From Candidatus Opitulatrix roisinitermitis (GTDB taxonomy: Bacteria > Actinomycetota > Actinomycetes > Actinomycetales > Bifidobacteriaceae), in assembly GCA_031288355.1 (NCBI GenBank), contig JAITRN010000028.1, positions 1-36,780 on the forward strand: DNA of 36,780 bases. Reading direction: 5' to 3'. The notes under the pieces are model-generated. The model saw only the letters and a list, made by a program, of their open reading frames with translations, made no database searches and was not told the origin of the DNA. The position numbers and the translations under genes were made by a program. This document shows, one piece after another, positions 7,128 through 14,537 of this stretch (its first letter is position 1; every line of letters starts with the position of its first letter).

Positions 7128-9132
7128 ATTTTGATTTAAAACTATTATTGTTATTAGTATATTTATTATTTTTAAAAACTTGATTTATTGTTAAACCTAA
7201 ATCTATATCGTTTACATAAGGCGAAACAGTTAAATGAGTCACCTGGCCCCAAACTAAACGACTTGCAGCCCAAGTTAAATAGAGTCTTTCTTTTGCTCTG
7301 GTGACCCCCACATAAGCTAGACGCCTTTCTTCATTTAGCTCTTCCAAATTATCCATTGAAAGTCTGCTAGGAGTCGTCCCGTTTTCTAACCCCATAAAAA
7401 ATACTATTGGATATTCTAATCCTTTAGCAGAATGCAGGGTCATAAGCGTCACAAAACCATTGTCTTTACCTGATATAGGCAAAGCGTCAGTATCAGACAT
7501 AAGGGCCAGCATTTCCAAAAACTTCTCTAATGTCGGAGAGGGGGTATCATCTTTCCAGCTTTTAGCAACATTAACAAAAGCTTCAACATTTTCTAAACGC
7601 ACCTGATCTTGCGGATCGGTGGAAAATTCAAAATATTGTCTTATTCCGCTTTTCTCAACAACGTCATTTACAAATGAAACAATATCTGTAGCAGTTTTTG
7701 AATTAGAAATATCGTCAGCGGTTATTTTTGCAAACCTAAGCATCTGCATAAAATCCTGAAATTTGCGCTTAGCTGCCAAGCTCAAATTAGTTATTTCTTC
7801 GACTTTATTTAAAGCATCATAAAATGAAATATTGTTTATTTTGGCAAATTGAGCGACCTTTTCAACACTAGTTTTTCCAAGCCCTCTTGCAGGAAAATTT
7901 ATAACTCTCAATAAACTAATATCATCAAATGGATTATTTATAACTTTCAGATATGCCATAATATCTCTTATTTCTTTACGATCATAAAATTTTGTGCCGC
8001 CTAAAATTTTATAAGGAATTGCTTTTTCTATTAAAGCCTGCTCTATTGGGCGACTCATAGCATTAGCTCTATAAAAACAAGCCACATCTTTAGGCTTATA
8101 ATTTTCAATATTGATTAACCTCTCTATTTCATTTGAAATAAATTGAGCTTCAGCTTCATCATTATCAGTTTCGCAAATTACTATTTTTTCGCCAACTCCT
8201 AAATCAGACCAAAGTTCTTTTTTATAATGCGAGCTGATGTCTTTTATTATTGAATTGGCGGCTTGTAAAATAGTATTTGTTGAACGATAATTTTGATTTA
8301 AAATAATAGTTTTTGCACCTGCCCAATCAGCTTCAAACTCTTGAATATTCCGTATATCTGCTCCTCTAAAAGAATAAATTGATTGATCTGTATCACCAAC
8401 AACTGTTATATAATTTTCAGGGCTATATAGACTTTTTAAAAGCATATATTGAGCAATATTTGTATCCTGATATTCATCCACAAAAATATATTTAAATTGT
8501 TGACGATATTTATTTGCAGTTTCACAAGAATTTTTAAAAAGATCTATTGTTCGTAAAATAATATCATCAAAGTCCAAAGCATTGGCCATTTTTAATCTAT
8601 TATTATATATTCTAAAAACATCATATAATAATTTTTCAAAACAATAGCCTTGGGCTTCCTCCGGCTCAGACATTTCGGACTTCAAACTGCTAATTTCGGA
8701 CAAAAATGAATTAGGCCTAAATCTTTTGTCATCAACTGCTAAATCTCGTAAAATATTTTTAATCAATTGCAAAGAATCGGAAGTGTCGTAAATTACAAAA
8801 TTAGAAACTAATCCCGCTTTATCATGCTCCTTCCGCAAAATTCTCAAACAAGCAGCATGAAATGTGTGGGCCCATATAGCATTAGCGTCCTTTTGAGTGT
8901 CAGATAATATTTTATACAAACGGCGTTTTAGTTCAGACGCAGCTTTATTTGTGAAAGTAATTGCTAATATCTGCCAAGGCTGAACATTTTTATATTGCAA
9001 AATATGAGCAATTCTATAAGTTATAACTCTGGTTTTTCCAGAACCTGCACCAGCTAAAACTAAAAGGCTTTTTCCCTCATATTCAACAGCCGCTTTTTGC
9101 TCAGGATTTAAAGGAAAAAAATCTTTTGACAC
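7105..9132 (-). CDS. pcrA: ATP-dependent DNA helicase UvrD/PcrA
   Basis: A superfamily 1A 3'-5' helicase for nucleotide-excision and mismatch-type repair and for clearing replication blocks. The start is placed at GTG 9132, seven bases after an extended -10 box. The frame continues upstream to a TTG at 9171, but that lies upstream of the promoter. From GTG the protein is 675 aa. Motifs: Q-motif NPEQKAAV (9-16), Walker A AGAGSGKT (27-34), DEYQD motif II (219-223), GDTDQSIYSFRGA motif III, LNQNYRS motif IV, TLHSAKGLEYP motif V and VGVTRAKERLYL motif VI. The C-terminal tail is short and polar (NNNNSFKSKYG); PcrA/UvrD proteins usually have a longer tail with a Tudor-like RNA polymerase-binding domain, which is not obvious here. 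The gene is divergent from comEA. Confidence 0.93.
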   Translation of the reverse strand: MSKDFFPLNPEQKAAVEYEGKSLLVLAGAGSGKTRVITYRIAHILQYKNVQPWQILAITFTNKAASELKRRLYKILSDTQKDANAIWAHTFHAACLRILRKEHDKAGLVSNFVIYDTSDSLQLIKNILRDLAVDDKRFRPNSFLSEISSLKSEMSEPEEAQGYCFEKLLYDVFRIYNNRLKMANALDFDDIILRTIDLFKNSCETANKYRQQFKYIFVDEYQDTNIAQYMLLKSLYSPENYITVVGDTDQSIYSFRGADIRNIQEFEADWAGAKTIILNQNYRSTNTILQAANSIIKDISSHYKKELWSDLGVGEKIVICETDNDEAEAQFISNEIERLINIENYKPKDVACFYRANAMSRPIEQALIEKAIPYKILGGTKFYDRKEIRDIMAYLKVINNPFDDISLLRVINFPARGLGKTSVEKVAQFAKINNISFYDALNKVEEITNLSLAAKRKFQDFMQMLRFAKITADDISNSKTATDIVSFVNDVVEKSGIRQYFEFSTDPQDQVRLENVEAFVNVAKSWKDDTPSPTLEKFLEMLALMSDTDALPISGKDNGFVTLMTLHSAKGLEYPIVFFMGLENGTTPSRLSMDNLEELNEERRLAYVGVTRAKERLYLTWAASRLVWGQVTHLTVSPYVNDIDLGLTINQVFKNNKYTNNNNSFKSKYGFYNRY

Positions 9133-9139
9133 ATATTTA

Positions 9140-9148
9140 ATTATAGCA
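9140..9148 (-). promoter_or_regulatory. Extended -10 promoter of pcrA (leaderless)
   Basis: The coding strand shows TGCTATAAT, then seven bases, then GTG 9132. The -10 hexamer is perfect and the TGN extension can replace a -35 element, of which no good match is seen. It is the same arrangement as at glf. Confidence 0.7.
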
Positions 9149-9263
9149 TTTATTAAAAGCGTTTGGCGCAAGCTACAAAAAATTAGAAAACAAATAATTA
9201 AATTAAATAACGCCTATAAAACAAGTGCAAAAAATTGGTTTTCAACAATTTAATACACAAAAT

Positions 9264-9293
9264 TTGACTTTTGAATTAGCTAAATGGCAAAAT
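9264..9293 (+). promoter_or_regulatory. Probable comEA promoter
   Basis: TTGACT (9264-9269), an 18-base spacer and CAAAAT (9288-9293) lie seven bases before the comEA ATG. There is no Shine-Dalgarno sequence. The -10 is imperfect, so the call is moderate. Confidence 0.5.
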
Positions 9294-9300
9294 TAAAATT

Positions 9301-10068
9301 ATGAATGAAAAATTTCTGAACTCAACTTATAAACAAGGCAATGGAGTTTTTAGTAATAAACAAAATCTCCACGACTATCACTTGGAAGATCTGACCACTA
9401 TCACTCAAAAAGATGCCCTTAATTTTTCTCCAAAAACCAAAAGACGCACTCTTTTATCTTGGAAAACGCTTCTGCCCACAGCTCTAGCAATTAGTTTAGT
9501 CTTTGCAGGTGTTATAATTGCTTTTACTGCATCTAACCCCTCTCAAGATCAATCCTCTCAACTGGATAAAACTGATAATAATATGCTTCAAGCCGATTCA
9601 AACAATTTACTTACTTTGCAAAATAGCAAAATTTTTATAGACATTCAGGGAGAAATTGTCAAACCCGGCGCCTATGAATTACCGGGTGATTCGCGAGTCA
9701 GCGATATTATAAAACTAGCTGGTGGATTAAAAAAAGACGCCGATGCTCAAGCCTTTAATCAGGCTAGAAAACTCCAAGATGGAGAACAAATATATATTCC
9801 TAAAAAAGGCGAAAACGATTCAAACGCCTTATCTGAATTAACTCAAAATCCAAATAACTCCCCCAAAAACATCGCTGGTAGTATAAACATCAATACTGCA
9901 ACATTAGCTCAACTAGATACCCTGAATGGAATAGGACCAGCTATAGCACAAAGAATAATTGATTACAGGATTTCAAATGGGTCTTTTTCATCCATAGAAG
10001 ATATAAAAAATGTTAAAGGCATTGGTGAATCAATTTTTGAAAAAATTAAAAATATGATAAGGATCTAG
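9301..10068 (+). CDS. comEA: ComEA-like DNA-binding competence protein
   Basis: Binds double-stranded DNA at the cell surface and hands it to the ComEC channel during natural transformation. The 255-aa protein has a cytoplasmic N-terminus (1-53), one membrane segment (54-77), a polar linker, an SLBB domain (111-168, IDIQGEIVKPGAYELP) and a C-terminal helix-hairpin-helix domain (195-255) with ININTATLAQLDTLNGIG and KGIGESIFEKIK. This SLBB plus HhH order is the standard actinobacterial and firmicute ComEA layout. comEC follows after 41-79 bases depending on its true start. Other competence genes (pilus, comF, dprA) are not in the window. Confidence 0.93.
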   Translation: MNEKFLNSTYKQGNGVFSNKQNLHDYHLEDLTTITQKDALNFSPKTKRRTLLSWKTLLPTALAISLVFAGVIIAFTASNPSQDQSSQLDKTDNNMLQADSNNLLTLQNSKIFIDIQGEIVKPGAYELPGDSRVSDIIKLAGGLKKDADAQAFNQARKLQDGEQIYIPKKGENDSNALSELTQNPNNSPKNIAGSININTATLAQLDTLNGIGPAIAQRIIDYRISNGSFSSIEDIKNVKGIGESIFEKIKNMIRI

Positions 10069-10109
10069 GATAAGTATTTTGCATTTACAAAACTTCATAT
10101 TAACAAATA

Positions 10110-10181
10110 ATGTCAGATTTTAGATTATTTATTCCTGCGGTTATATTATGGTTAAGTGCTTTAATAATTATGCTAAGCTGA
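10110..10181 (+). other. Frame-shifted N-terminal fragment of comEC
   Basis: ATG 10110 opens a 23-codon frame, MSDFRLFIPAVILW then LSALIIMLS, ending at TGA 10179. The D-x-R-L-x-x-P-A-x-x-x-W pattern with a following hydrophobic helix is how actinobacterial ComEC proteins usually begin. It overlaps the main comEC frame (open from 10148), which is shifted by -1, and a single missing base between about 10148 and 10179 would join the two. No classical slippery heptamer is seen. Confidence 0.55.
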
Positions 10182-12508
10182 TACCAAGCCTGCTTTTCAT
10201 AATTCTAATAATAGTAATATTTGCTTTTTCTTTCACTATTCAAAATAAAATTTATAAACCTGACTCAATTATTGATCTTGCAAAGAACACCAAGTCTTAT
10301 TCTAGTTCGGGACAAATAGACTCTGATATGACTCCATCAAAAAGTTTTGGGACTAAAAATTGTTCATTTTCTATCAAAACCAAACAAGGATTCTATTTAT
10401 ATGCCGAAGGGCAAGACAACTGGTGCTATTTAAAATATCATGAAGAAATAGTTTTCACAGGAAAATTGGCTAATTATGATTACAAAACTTCATCTTCCAG
10501 TCCTTCAGCAAAATACGCTGCTAAAATAAATATATCTTATTTCAAAATAACTAAGCTATCAAATGGGATTGATTATATAACAAATTCCATAAGATCTTCA
10601 TTCATTGAAGTGACTAGTAATCTACCAAAAACAGCTCAAGCACTAGTCCCAGCTATGGCAATAGGTTACACAAATAATTTTGACAGTGATTTATCAGATA
10701 TTTTTAAAGTGTCAGGGCTAACTCATCTTGTGGCAATTTCAGGAGCCCATTTTGTTATAATAATTTCATTAATAGGTGCAATACTTTTATCTTTGAATGT
10801 TAAAAAAGAAGTTTTAGCGATAATCGAAATTATAAGTATTTTAGCATTTGCCGCTTTAGTTCACCCGACACCATCCGTTTTGCGAGCATCTTTTATGGGA
10901 ATTATAGGACTTATAGGATTAATTTTACATCGACGAGCCTTTTCGTTGTCTGCATTATCGTTTACCATCATTGTACTTTTGATTGTAGATCCATATTTAA
11001 CAACATCTTATGGTTTTGCTATGAGCTGTTCAGCCACTGCTGGAATTATACTCTTAGCGCCCTATTTGGCCCAAATTCTGTCAAAATTAATTAACCAAAC
11101 ATTAGCAGAGATTATAAGCGTCACTTTATCAGCTCAATTTTTTTGCGGTCCTATTATAGTTTTGATTTATCCTTTTTTCACTCCATATTCTTTAATTGCT
11201 AATTTTTTAGTAACCCCATTTGTGGCGCCTGCAACAGTTTTAGGTGTGGCAGCAGCACTTCTGTCACCAGCTTTGCCGGCATTAGCCTACATAATTTCTT
11301 ATTTATCAGGAATTTTTTGCTACCCAATTTATCTAGTTGCAAAAATTATAAATTATTTACCTTTTTCTAAAATTAGCTTTTTTGAAGATTTACCTGGCCT
11401 AATAATCCTAATTTTTTTCAACTTAATTATAGTCCTTATTATTTCTGGAAAAATTTGGGATTTATTTTACATTTATTTCAAAAAAGTTTTGCCTCCGAAA
11501 ATAGAATCAAAGTTATCATTAATTAAAATGGATATATCAGAAAAAATAAATCAATATAAGCTGTTCTTTTTACGTCGAAAAATTCTCAATTTTTCTTTAA
11601 CGGCATTAATTTTTCTCCCTTTAATAATTGCTAGCTCTATATCTATACCTAAATTTTTTACAATTCAAATAGACCAAAATTGGAAAATGGCCGCTTGCAA
11701 TGTTGGGCAAGGTGATTCCAGTGTTATCAAAACTGGCCAATTTTCAGCTATAGTTATAGACACTGGTCCCGATGAAACAAAAGAAAACCAATGCTTAAAA
11801 GATTTAGACATAAAAACTATTGATCTTTTAATTTTGACCCATTTTCATGATGACCATATAGGCGGATTATCAGGGGCAATTAACGGCAGAAAAGTCAGTC
11901 AAGCATTAATAAGTAATTCTCACACTCCTAAAAAGGAAGCTGAAATAGTTTTGTCAAAACTAACCAAACAATCAATCCCTTATAAAAACGCTGAAGAAAA
12001 CAGTGAAGAAAATTTTCAAGGGGTTCGCTGTTATACTTTTCAGGCCTTGACATCAAATAACAACTCAATAAATACAAACATATCCAATAACGCAAAACAA
12101 ACAAACTCCAAATCATCATATAACGAAGATTCTTTTAGCAATGATTCTTCTATTGGAACAATTATCTTCTCAAATAATTTAAAAATGATTTTTTTAGGAG
12201 ATATGGAAAAAAATGCTCAAACCCAAGCACTGAAAAAACTAAAACAACTAGGTTTATCTAATTTTGATATTCTAAAAGTCGCCCACCACGGCAGCAAAAC
12301 ACAAAATGAAGAATTGGCCAAACTTATACACCCTAAAATAGCCATATTTGAAGTGGGAAAAGGCAATAGTTATGGCCACCCTAACGAAAAAACTTTAAAT
12401 CTTTTTTCATCTTTAAATTCAAAAATTTTAAGAACAGACCAAGATGGATTGTTAGGCGTTAGCGTCAATGATAAAAATATTATTTACACATTTTCTCAAA
12501 ATATTTAG
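10148..12508 (+). CDS. comEC: ComEC/Rec2 DNA uptake channel (N-terminal frameshift suspected)
   Basis: A polytopic membrane protein that carries single-stranded DNA into the cytoplasm. The 786-aa frame contains an N-terminal membrane segment and a DUF4131-like extracellular region (to about 160), the Competence domain with GLTHLVAISGAHF (about 190-203) and many membrane helices to about 520, then a metallo-beta-lactamase domain. The latter has NVGQGDSSVI, HFHDDHIGG (about 563-571), FLGDMEKNAQ and VAHHGSKTQ (about 710), so the zinc-binding HxHxDH set is intact and nuclease activity is plausible. A Ser/Asn-rich stretch (about 634-665) interrupts the MBL domain. ATG 10148 has no Shine-Dalgarno. 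The natural start is probably ATG 10110 in another frame, so the gene may be disrupted, or the sequence may lack one base. Confidence 0.9.
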   Translation: MVKCFNNYAKLIPSLLFIILIIVIFAFSFTIQNKIYKPDSIIDLAKNTKSYSSSGQIDSDMTPSKSFGTKNCSFSIKTKQGFYLYAEGQDNWCYLKYHEEIVFTGKLANYDYKTSSSSPSAKYAAKINISYFKITKLSNGIDYITNSIRSSFIEVTSNLPKTAQALVPAMAIGYTNNFDSDLSDIFKVSGLTHLVAISGAHFVIIISLIGAILLSLNVKKEVLAIIEIISILAFAALVHPTPSVLRASFMGIIGLIGLILHRRAFSLSALSFTIIVLLIVDPYLTTSYGFAMSCSATAGIILLAPYLAQILSKLINQTLAEIISVTLSAQFFCGPIIVLIYPFFTPYSLIANFLVTPFVAPATVLGVAAALLSPALPALAYIISYLSGIFCYPIYLVAKIINYLPFSKISFFEDLPGLIILIFFNLIIVLIISGKIWDLFYIYFKKVLPPKIESKLSLIKMDISEKINQYKLFFLRRKILNFSLTALIFLPLIIASSISIPKFFTIQIDQNWKMAACNVGQGDSSVIKTGQFSAIVIDTGPDETKENQCLKDLDIKTIDLLILTHFHDDHIGGLSGAINGRKVSQALISNSHTPKKEAEIVLSKLTKQSIPYKNAEENSEENFQGVRCYTFQALTSNNNSINTNISNNAKQTNSKSSYNEDSFSNDSSIGTIIFSNNLKMIFLGDMEKNAQTQALKKLKQLGLSNFDILKVAHHGSKTQNEELAKLIHPKIAIFEVGKGNSYGHPNEKTLNLFSSLNSKILRTDQDGLLGVSVNDKNIIYTFSQNI

Positions 12509-12520
12509 AAATAATATTTG

Positions 12521-12529
12521 TGCTAATAT
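12521..12529 (+). promoter_or_regulatory. Extended -10 promoter of def (leaderless)
   Basis: TGCTAATAT (TGN plus a 4/6 match to TATAAT) ends six bases before the def ATG at 12536. It sits in the 27-base gap after comEC, and there is no Shine-Dalgarno sequence. Confidence 0.5.
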
Positions 12530-12535
12530 TTATAT

Positions 12536-13024
12536 ATGGCAATTAGACCAATAAGATTAATCGGTGACCCTGTTTTACGAACTCAATGCGAAACAATTAA
12601 AACAATAAATAAAGACATAAAACAGCTTATAAAAGATTTGCTTGACACCACCAAACTTGAAGGCAGAGCTGGAGTGGCAGCAAATCAAATAGGTGTTCCT
12701 CTTAGAGCTTTTAGTTTAAATATTGAAGGCCAGACTAATTATTTAATAAATCCTGAAATAGTCTTTTTATCAAAAGAACTCCAAACCCAAATTGAAGAAG
12801 GTTGTTTATCCATACCTGACAAATGGTATAAAACACCCAGGTCTGTCAAAGCAATTTGCCAAGGCATAGATTTAAACGGTCAAGAAAAAATAATAAAAGG
12901 TGAAGGTCTTTTAGCTAGAGCTTTGCAGCATGAATGTGATCACTTAGACGGAAAACTTTATATAGACAGGTTAAAAGGCTCTGTTAAGCGTCAAGCCTTA
13001 TCAGAAATTATTAATAATATTTAA
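12536..13024 (+). CDS. def: Peptide deformylase
   Basis: Removes the N-formyl group from new polypeptides in the cytoplasm. The 162-aa protein has all three signature motifs: GRAGVAANQIGV (43-54), EGCLS with metal-ligand C90 (88-92) and QHECDH with H132, E133 and H136 (131-136). The C-terminus (ARALQHECDHLDGKLY) is of the kind common in Actinobacteria. It follows comEC by 27 bases and appears to have its own leaderless promoter. It converges with the tRNA-Val gene, whose 3' end is only seven bases away. No formyltransferase gene (fmt), often adjacent, is seen. Confidence 0.95.
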   Translation: MAIRPIRLIGDPVLRTQCETIKTINKDIKQLIKDLLDTTKLEGRAGVAANQIGVPLRAFSLNIEGQTNYLINPEIVFLSKELQTQIEEGCLSIPDKWYKTPRSVKAICQGIDLNGQEKIIKGEGLLARALQHECDHLDGKLYIDRLKGSVKRQALSEIINNI

Positions 13025-13031
13025 CTGAAAG

Positions 13032-13105
13032 TGGGCGATACTGGACTCGAACCAGCGACCTCTTCCGTGTCGAGGAAACGCGCTAACCAGCTGCGCCAAT
13101 CGCCC
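13032..13105 (-). tRNA. tRNA-Val (anticodon GAC), with C33
   Basis: A complete cloverleaf can be drawn by eye: acceptor GGGCGAT/ATCGCCC, D stem GCGC/GCGC, anticodon stem TTTCC/GGAAG (one T.G pair), loop TCGACAC, variable AGGTC, T stem GCTGG/CCAGT with loop TTCGAGT, and A73. The loop gives anticodon GAC at 34-36, hence valine (GTC and GTT codons). Position 33 is C where U is nearly invariant. CCA is not encoded, so it must be added enzymatically. The 3' end nearly touches the end of convergent def. Confidence 0.93.
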
Positions 13106-13115
13106 TATTTATTCT

Positions 13116-13121
13116 ATTATA
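13116..13121 (-). promoter_or_regulatory. -10 box of the tRNA-Val gene
   Basis: A perfect TATAAT on the coding strand lies 10 bases before the first base of the mature tRNA. The upstream sequence is too AT-rich to pick a -35 with confidence. Confidence 0.45.
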
Positions 13122-13148
13122 GTTATATAAATATAATTAAATTATACC

Positions 13149-14450
13149 TTAAATCCAACCCCTTAAATAAGGTTCAGGATTAACAAAATTGCCATTAACT
13201 AAAATTTCGAAATGGACATGACAGCCTGTCGCCCAACCTGTCGCTCCTTCGTAACCTATAACTTGACCTTTGCCAACTCTAGCCCCTGCGCCAACAGCAA
13301 ACGCTGTCAAATGGGAATATCTAGATTCATATCTAATTCCCCCTAATGTGCCATGGTCTATTATAACTTTATTATTCCCACCCTCATAAGCCACACTTGC
13401 TGCCCAAATAACTGTTCCGCCCGCTGAAGCATAAACTGGCGCCCCGCAAAATGACGCTAAATCATCGCCTGTGTGAGGCAGCCCTCCCCAAGTTGAAATT
13501 CCATAATTATCAAAATCTATAAAATCTCCGCCTAAAGGATAACCAAAAAAGCCTTTAGAAGGGGCTGGCCCTATGCCACCGCCCCCCGAAGGGCGCAACT
13601 TAGCTATTTGAGCTTCAAAATCAGCTGCTTGCTGCCTAACTCTTTGCTGTTGAACAGCTATTTCGCCTTTTCTAGATTCATATTCAGCTTTCCTAATAGT
13701 TAAAGTTTGCTGCAGAGAATGCAGTCTGGCTTGCTCTGAATCAGCCCTAGCTTTATCAGCTTTAGCAGCGGCTAAGGCTGCATCAGCGTCGCGCTTTAGA
13801 TTAGCCACTAATTCTTCAACAACTTTTATTCTCTCCTGCTTACTAAGTGACGTTGATTTTAGAATTGCTGCGTCATTTAATACTCTTGATGAAATTCTAT
13901 TTATAGCATCATTGACTTCAATACGGCGAATAAATTCGTCCACCGAAGTCGAGCCAATTATAACATCAAAATCCTCAAATTGGCTTTCCCCTCCCAGCTG
14001 TTCACGAGCCTGCTTAGCTATTGCAGCTCTAGCTTGATCCATAGTGTCCCCTGCTTTAGCAGCATCATGAACTATTTTTTTCTTTAAAGCCTCAGCTATA
14101 GATAAACGCTTTTTTAAATTCTCAGCTTTCTGTTTGTTTTGATTATAAGATTTATTAGCTTCTTTAGCGGCTTTATCTGCCCTGGGTATTTCAGACTTAG
14201 CGGTTATAAGATCAGAAATTATTTTTCCCAAATCTCCCTGTACAGATTCCAAAGCTGCATCTAAAGTGGCCGCTAAATTTTGAGCGTCCCTAGCCTTAGC
14301 CTCTAAATCAGCCAATTCATCAGAATAAGATAAAGAACAAAATGGCGTCCCAAAAAAGCCAAACGATAAAACTAAAACAAATGCATTAAATATACCAAAT
14401 AATCTAAATTTGCAACTAGCACTTCTATTAACACTCTTACTAGAATTCAT
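13149..14450 (-). CDS. Secreted coiled-coil M23 metallopeptidase (FtsX-associated wall hydrolase type)
   Basis: Predicted to cut peptidoglycan cross-bridges or stems outside the membrane. The 433-aa protein has a signal peptide (hydrophobic 17-38), a long Ala/Lys/Glu-rich coiled coil (about 45-285), a Gly-rich hinge (SGGGGIGPAP) and a C-terminal M23/LytM domain (about 303-425). The zinc and catalytic residues are all present: H326-x3-D330 (HTGDD), H380 in YSHLT and H411-x-H413 (HVHFE), so it is probably an active enzyme rather than a degenerate EnvC-type activator. In many Actinobacteria a gene of this architecture lies directly after ftsX, whose product controls it. Here it is on the same strand but separated from ftsX by the eight-gene SLH array. 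It has its own leaderless-type promoter. Confidence 0.9.
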   Translation of the reverse strand: MNSSKSVNRSASCKFRLFGIFNAFVLVLSFGFFGTPFCSLSYSDELADLEAKARDAQNLAATLDAALESVQGDLGKIISDLITAKSEIPRADKAAKEANKSYNQNKQKAENLKKRLSIAEALKKKIVHDAAKAGDTMDQARAAIAKQAREQLGGESQFEDFDVIIGSTSVDEFIRRIEVNDAINRISSRVLNDAAILKSTSLSKQERIKVVEELVANLKRDADAALAAAKADKARADSEQARLHSLQQTLTIRKAEYESRKGEIAVQQQRVRQQAADFEAQIAKLRPSGGGGIGPAPSKGFFGYPLGGDFIDFDNYGISTWGGLPHTGDDLASFCGAPVYASAGGTVIWAASVAYEGGNNKVIIDHGTLGGIRYESRYSHLTAFAVGAGARVGKGQVIGYEGATGWATGCHVHFEILVNGNFVNPEPYLRGWI

Positions 14451-14456
14451 ATATAT

Positions 14457-14465
14457 ATTTTATCA
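14457..14465 (-). promoter_or_regulatory. Extended -10 promoter of the M23 peptidase gene (leaderless)
   Basis: TGATAAAAT on the coding strand is followed by six bases and ATG 14450. There is no Shine-Dalgarno sequence. The spacing matches that at glf and def. Confidence 0.6.
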
Positions 14466-14487
14466 CGCCAAAAATGCCCCAAAAGAC

Positions 14488-14527
14488 AATTTTTGAAAAT
14501 TTTGTAAAAAGATAAATTTCAAAAATT
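14488..14527 (-). terminator. AT-rich hairpin after the SLH array
   Basis: AATTTTTGAAA and TTTCAAAAATT are perfect 11-base inverted arms (14488-14498 and 14517-14527) around an 18-base loop, 10 bases beyond the stop of the last SLH gene. On the coding strand GTCTTTT follows. The stem has little G+C, so this is a weak terminator candidate; it could also be an operator for the M23 gene. Confidence 0.4.
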
Positions 14528-14537
14528 CGTAATTTAC

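Noticed and set aside
10148-10181. Programmed -1 frameshifting in comEC
   Set aside because: No slippery heptamer of the X-XXY-YYZ type or clear stimulatory hairpin is visible; a mutation or sequence error is simpler.
13004-13025. Palindrome ATTATTAATAAT as a terminator between def and the tRNA
   Set aside because: It is a short, loop-less, purely AT palindrome within the def coding end; too weak to call.
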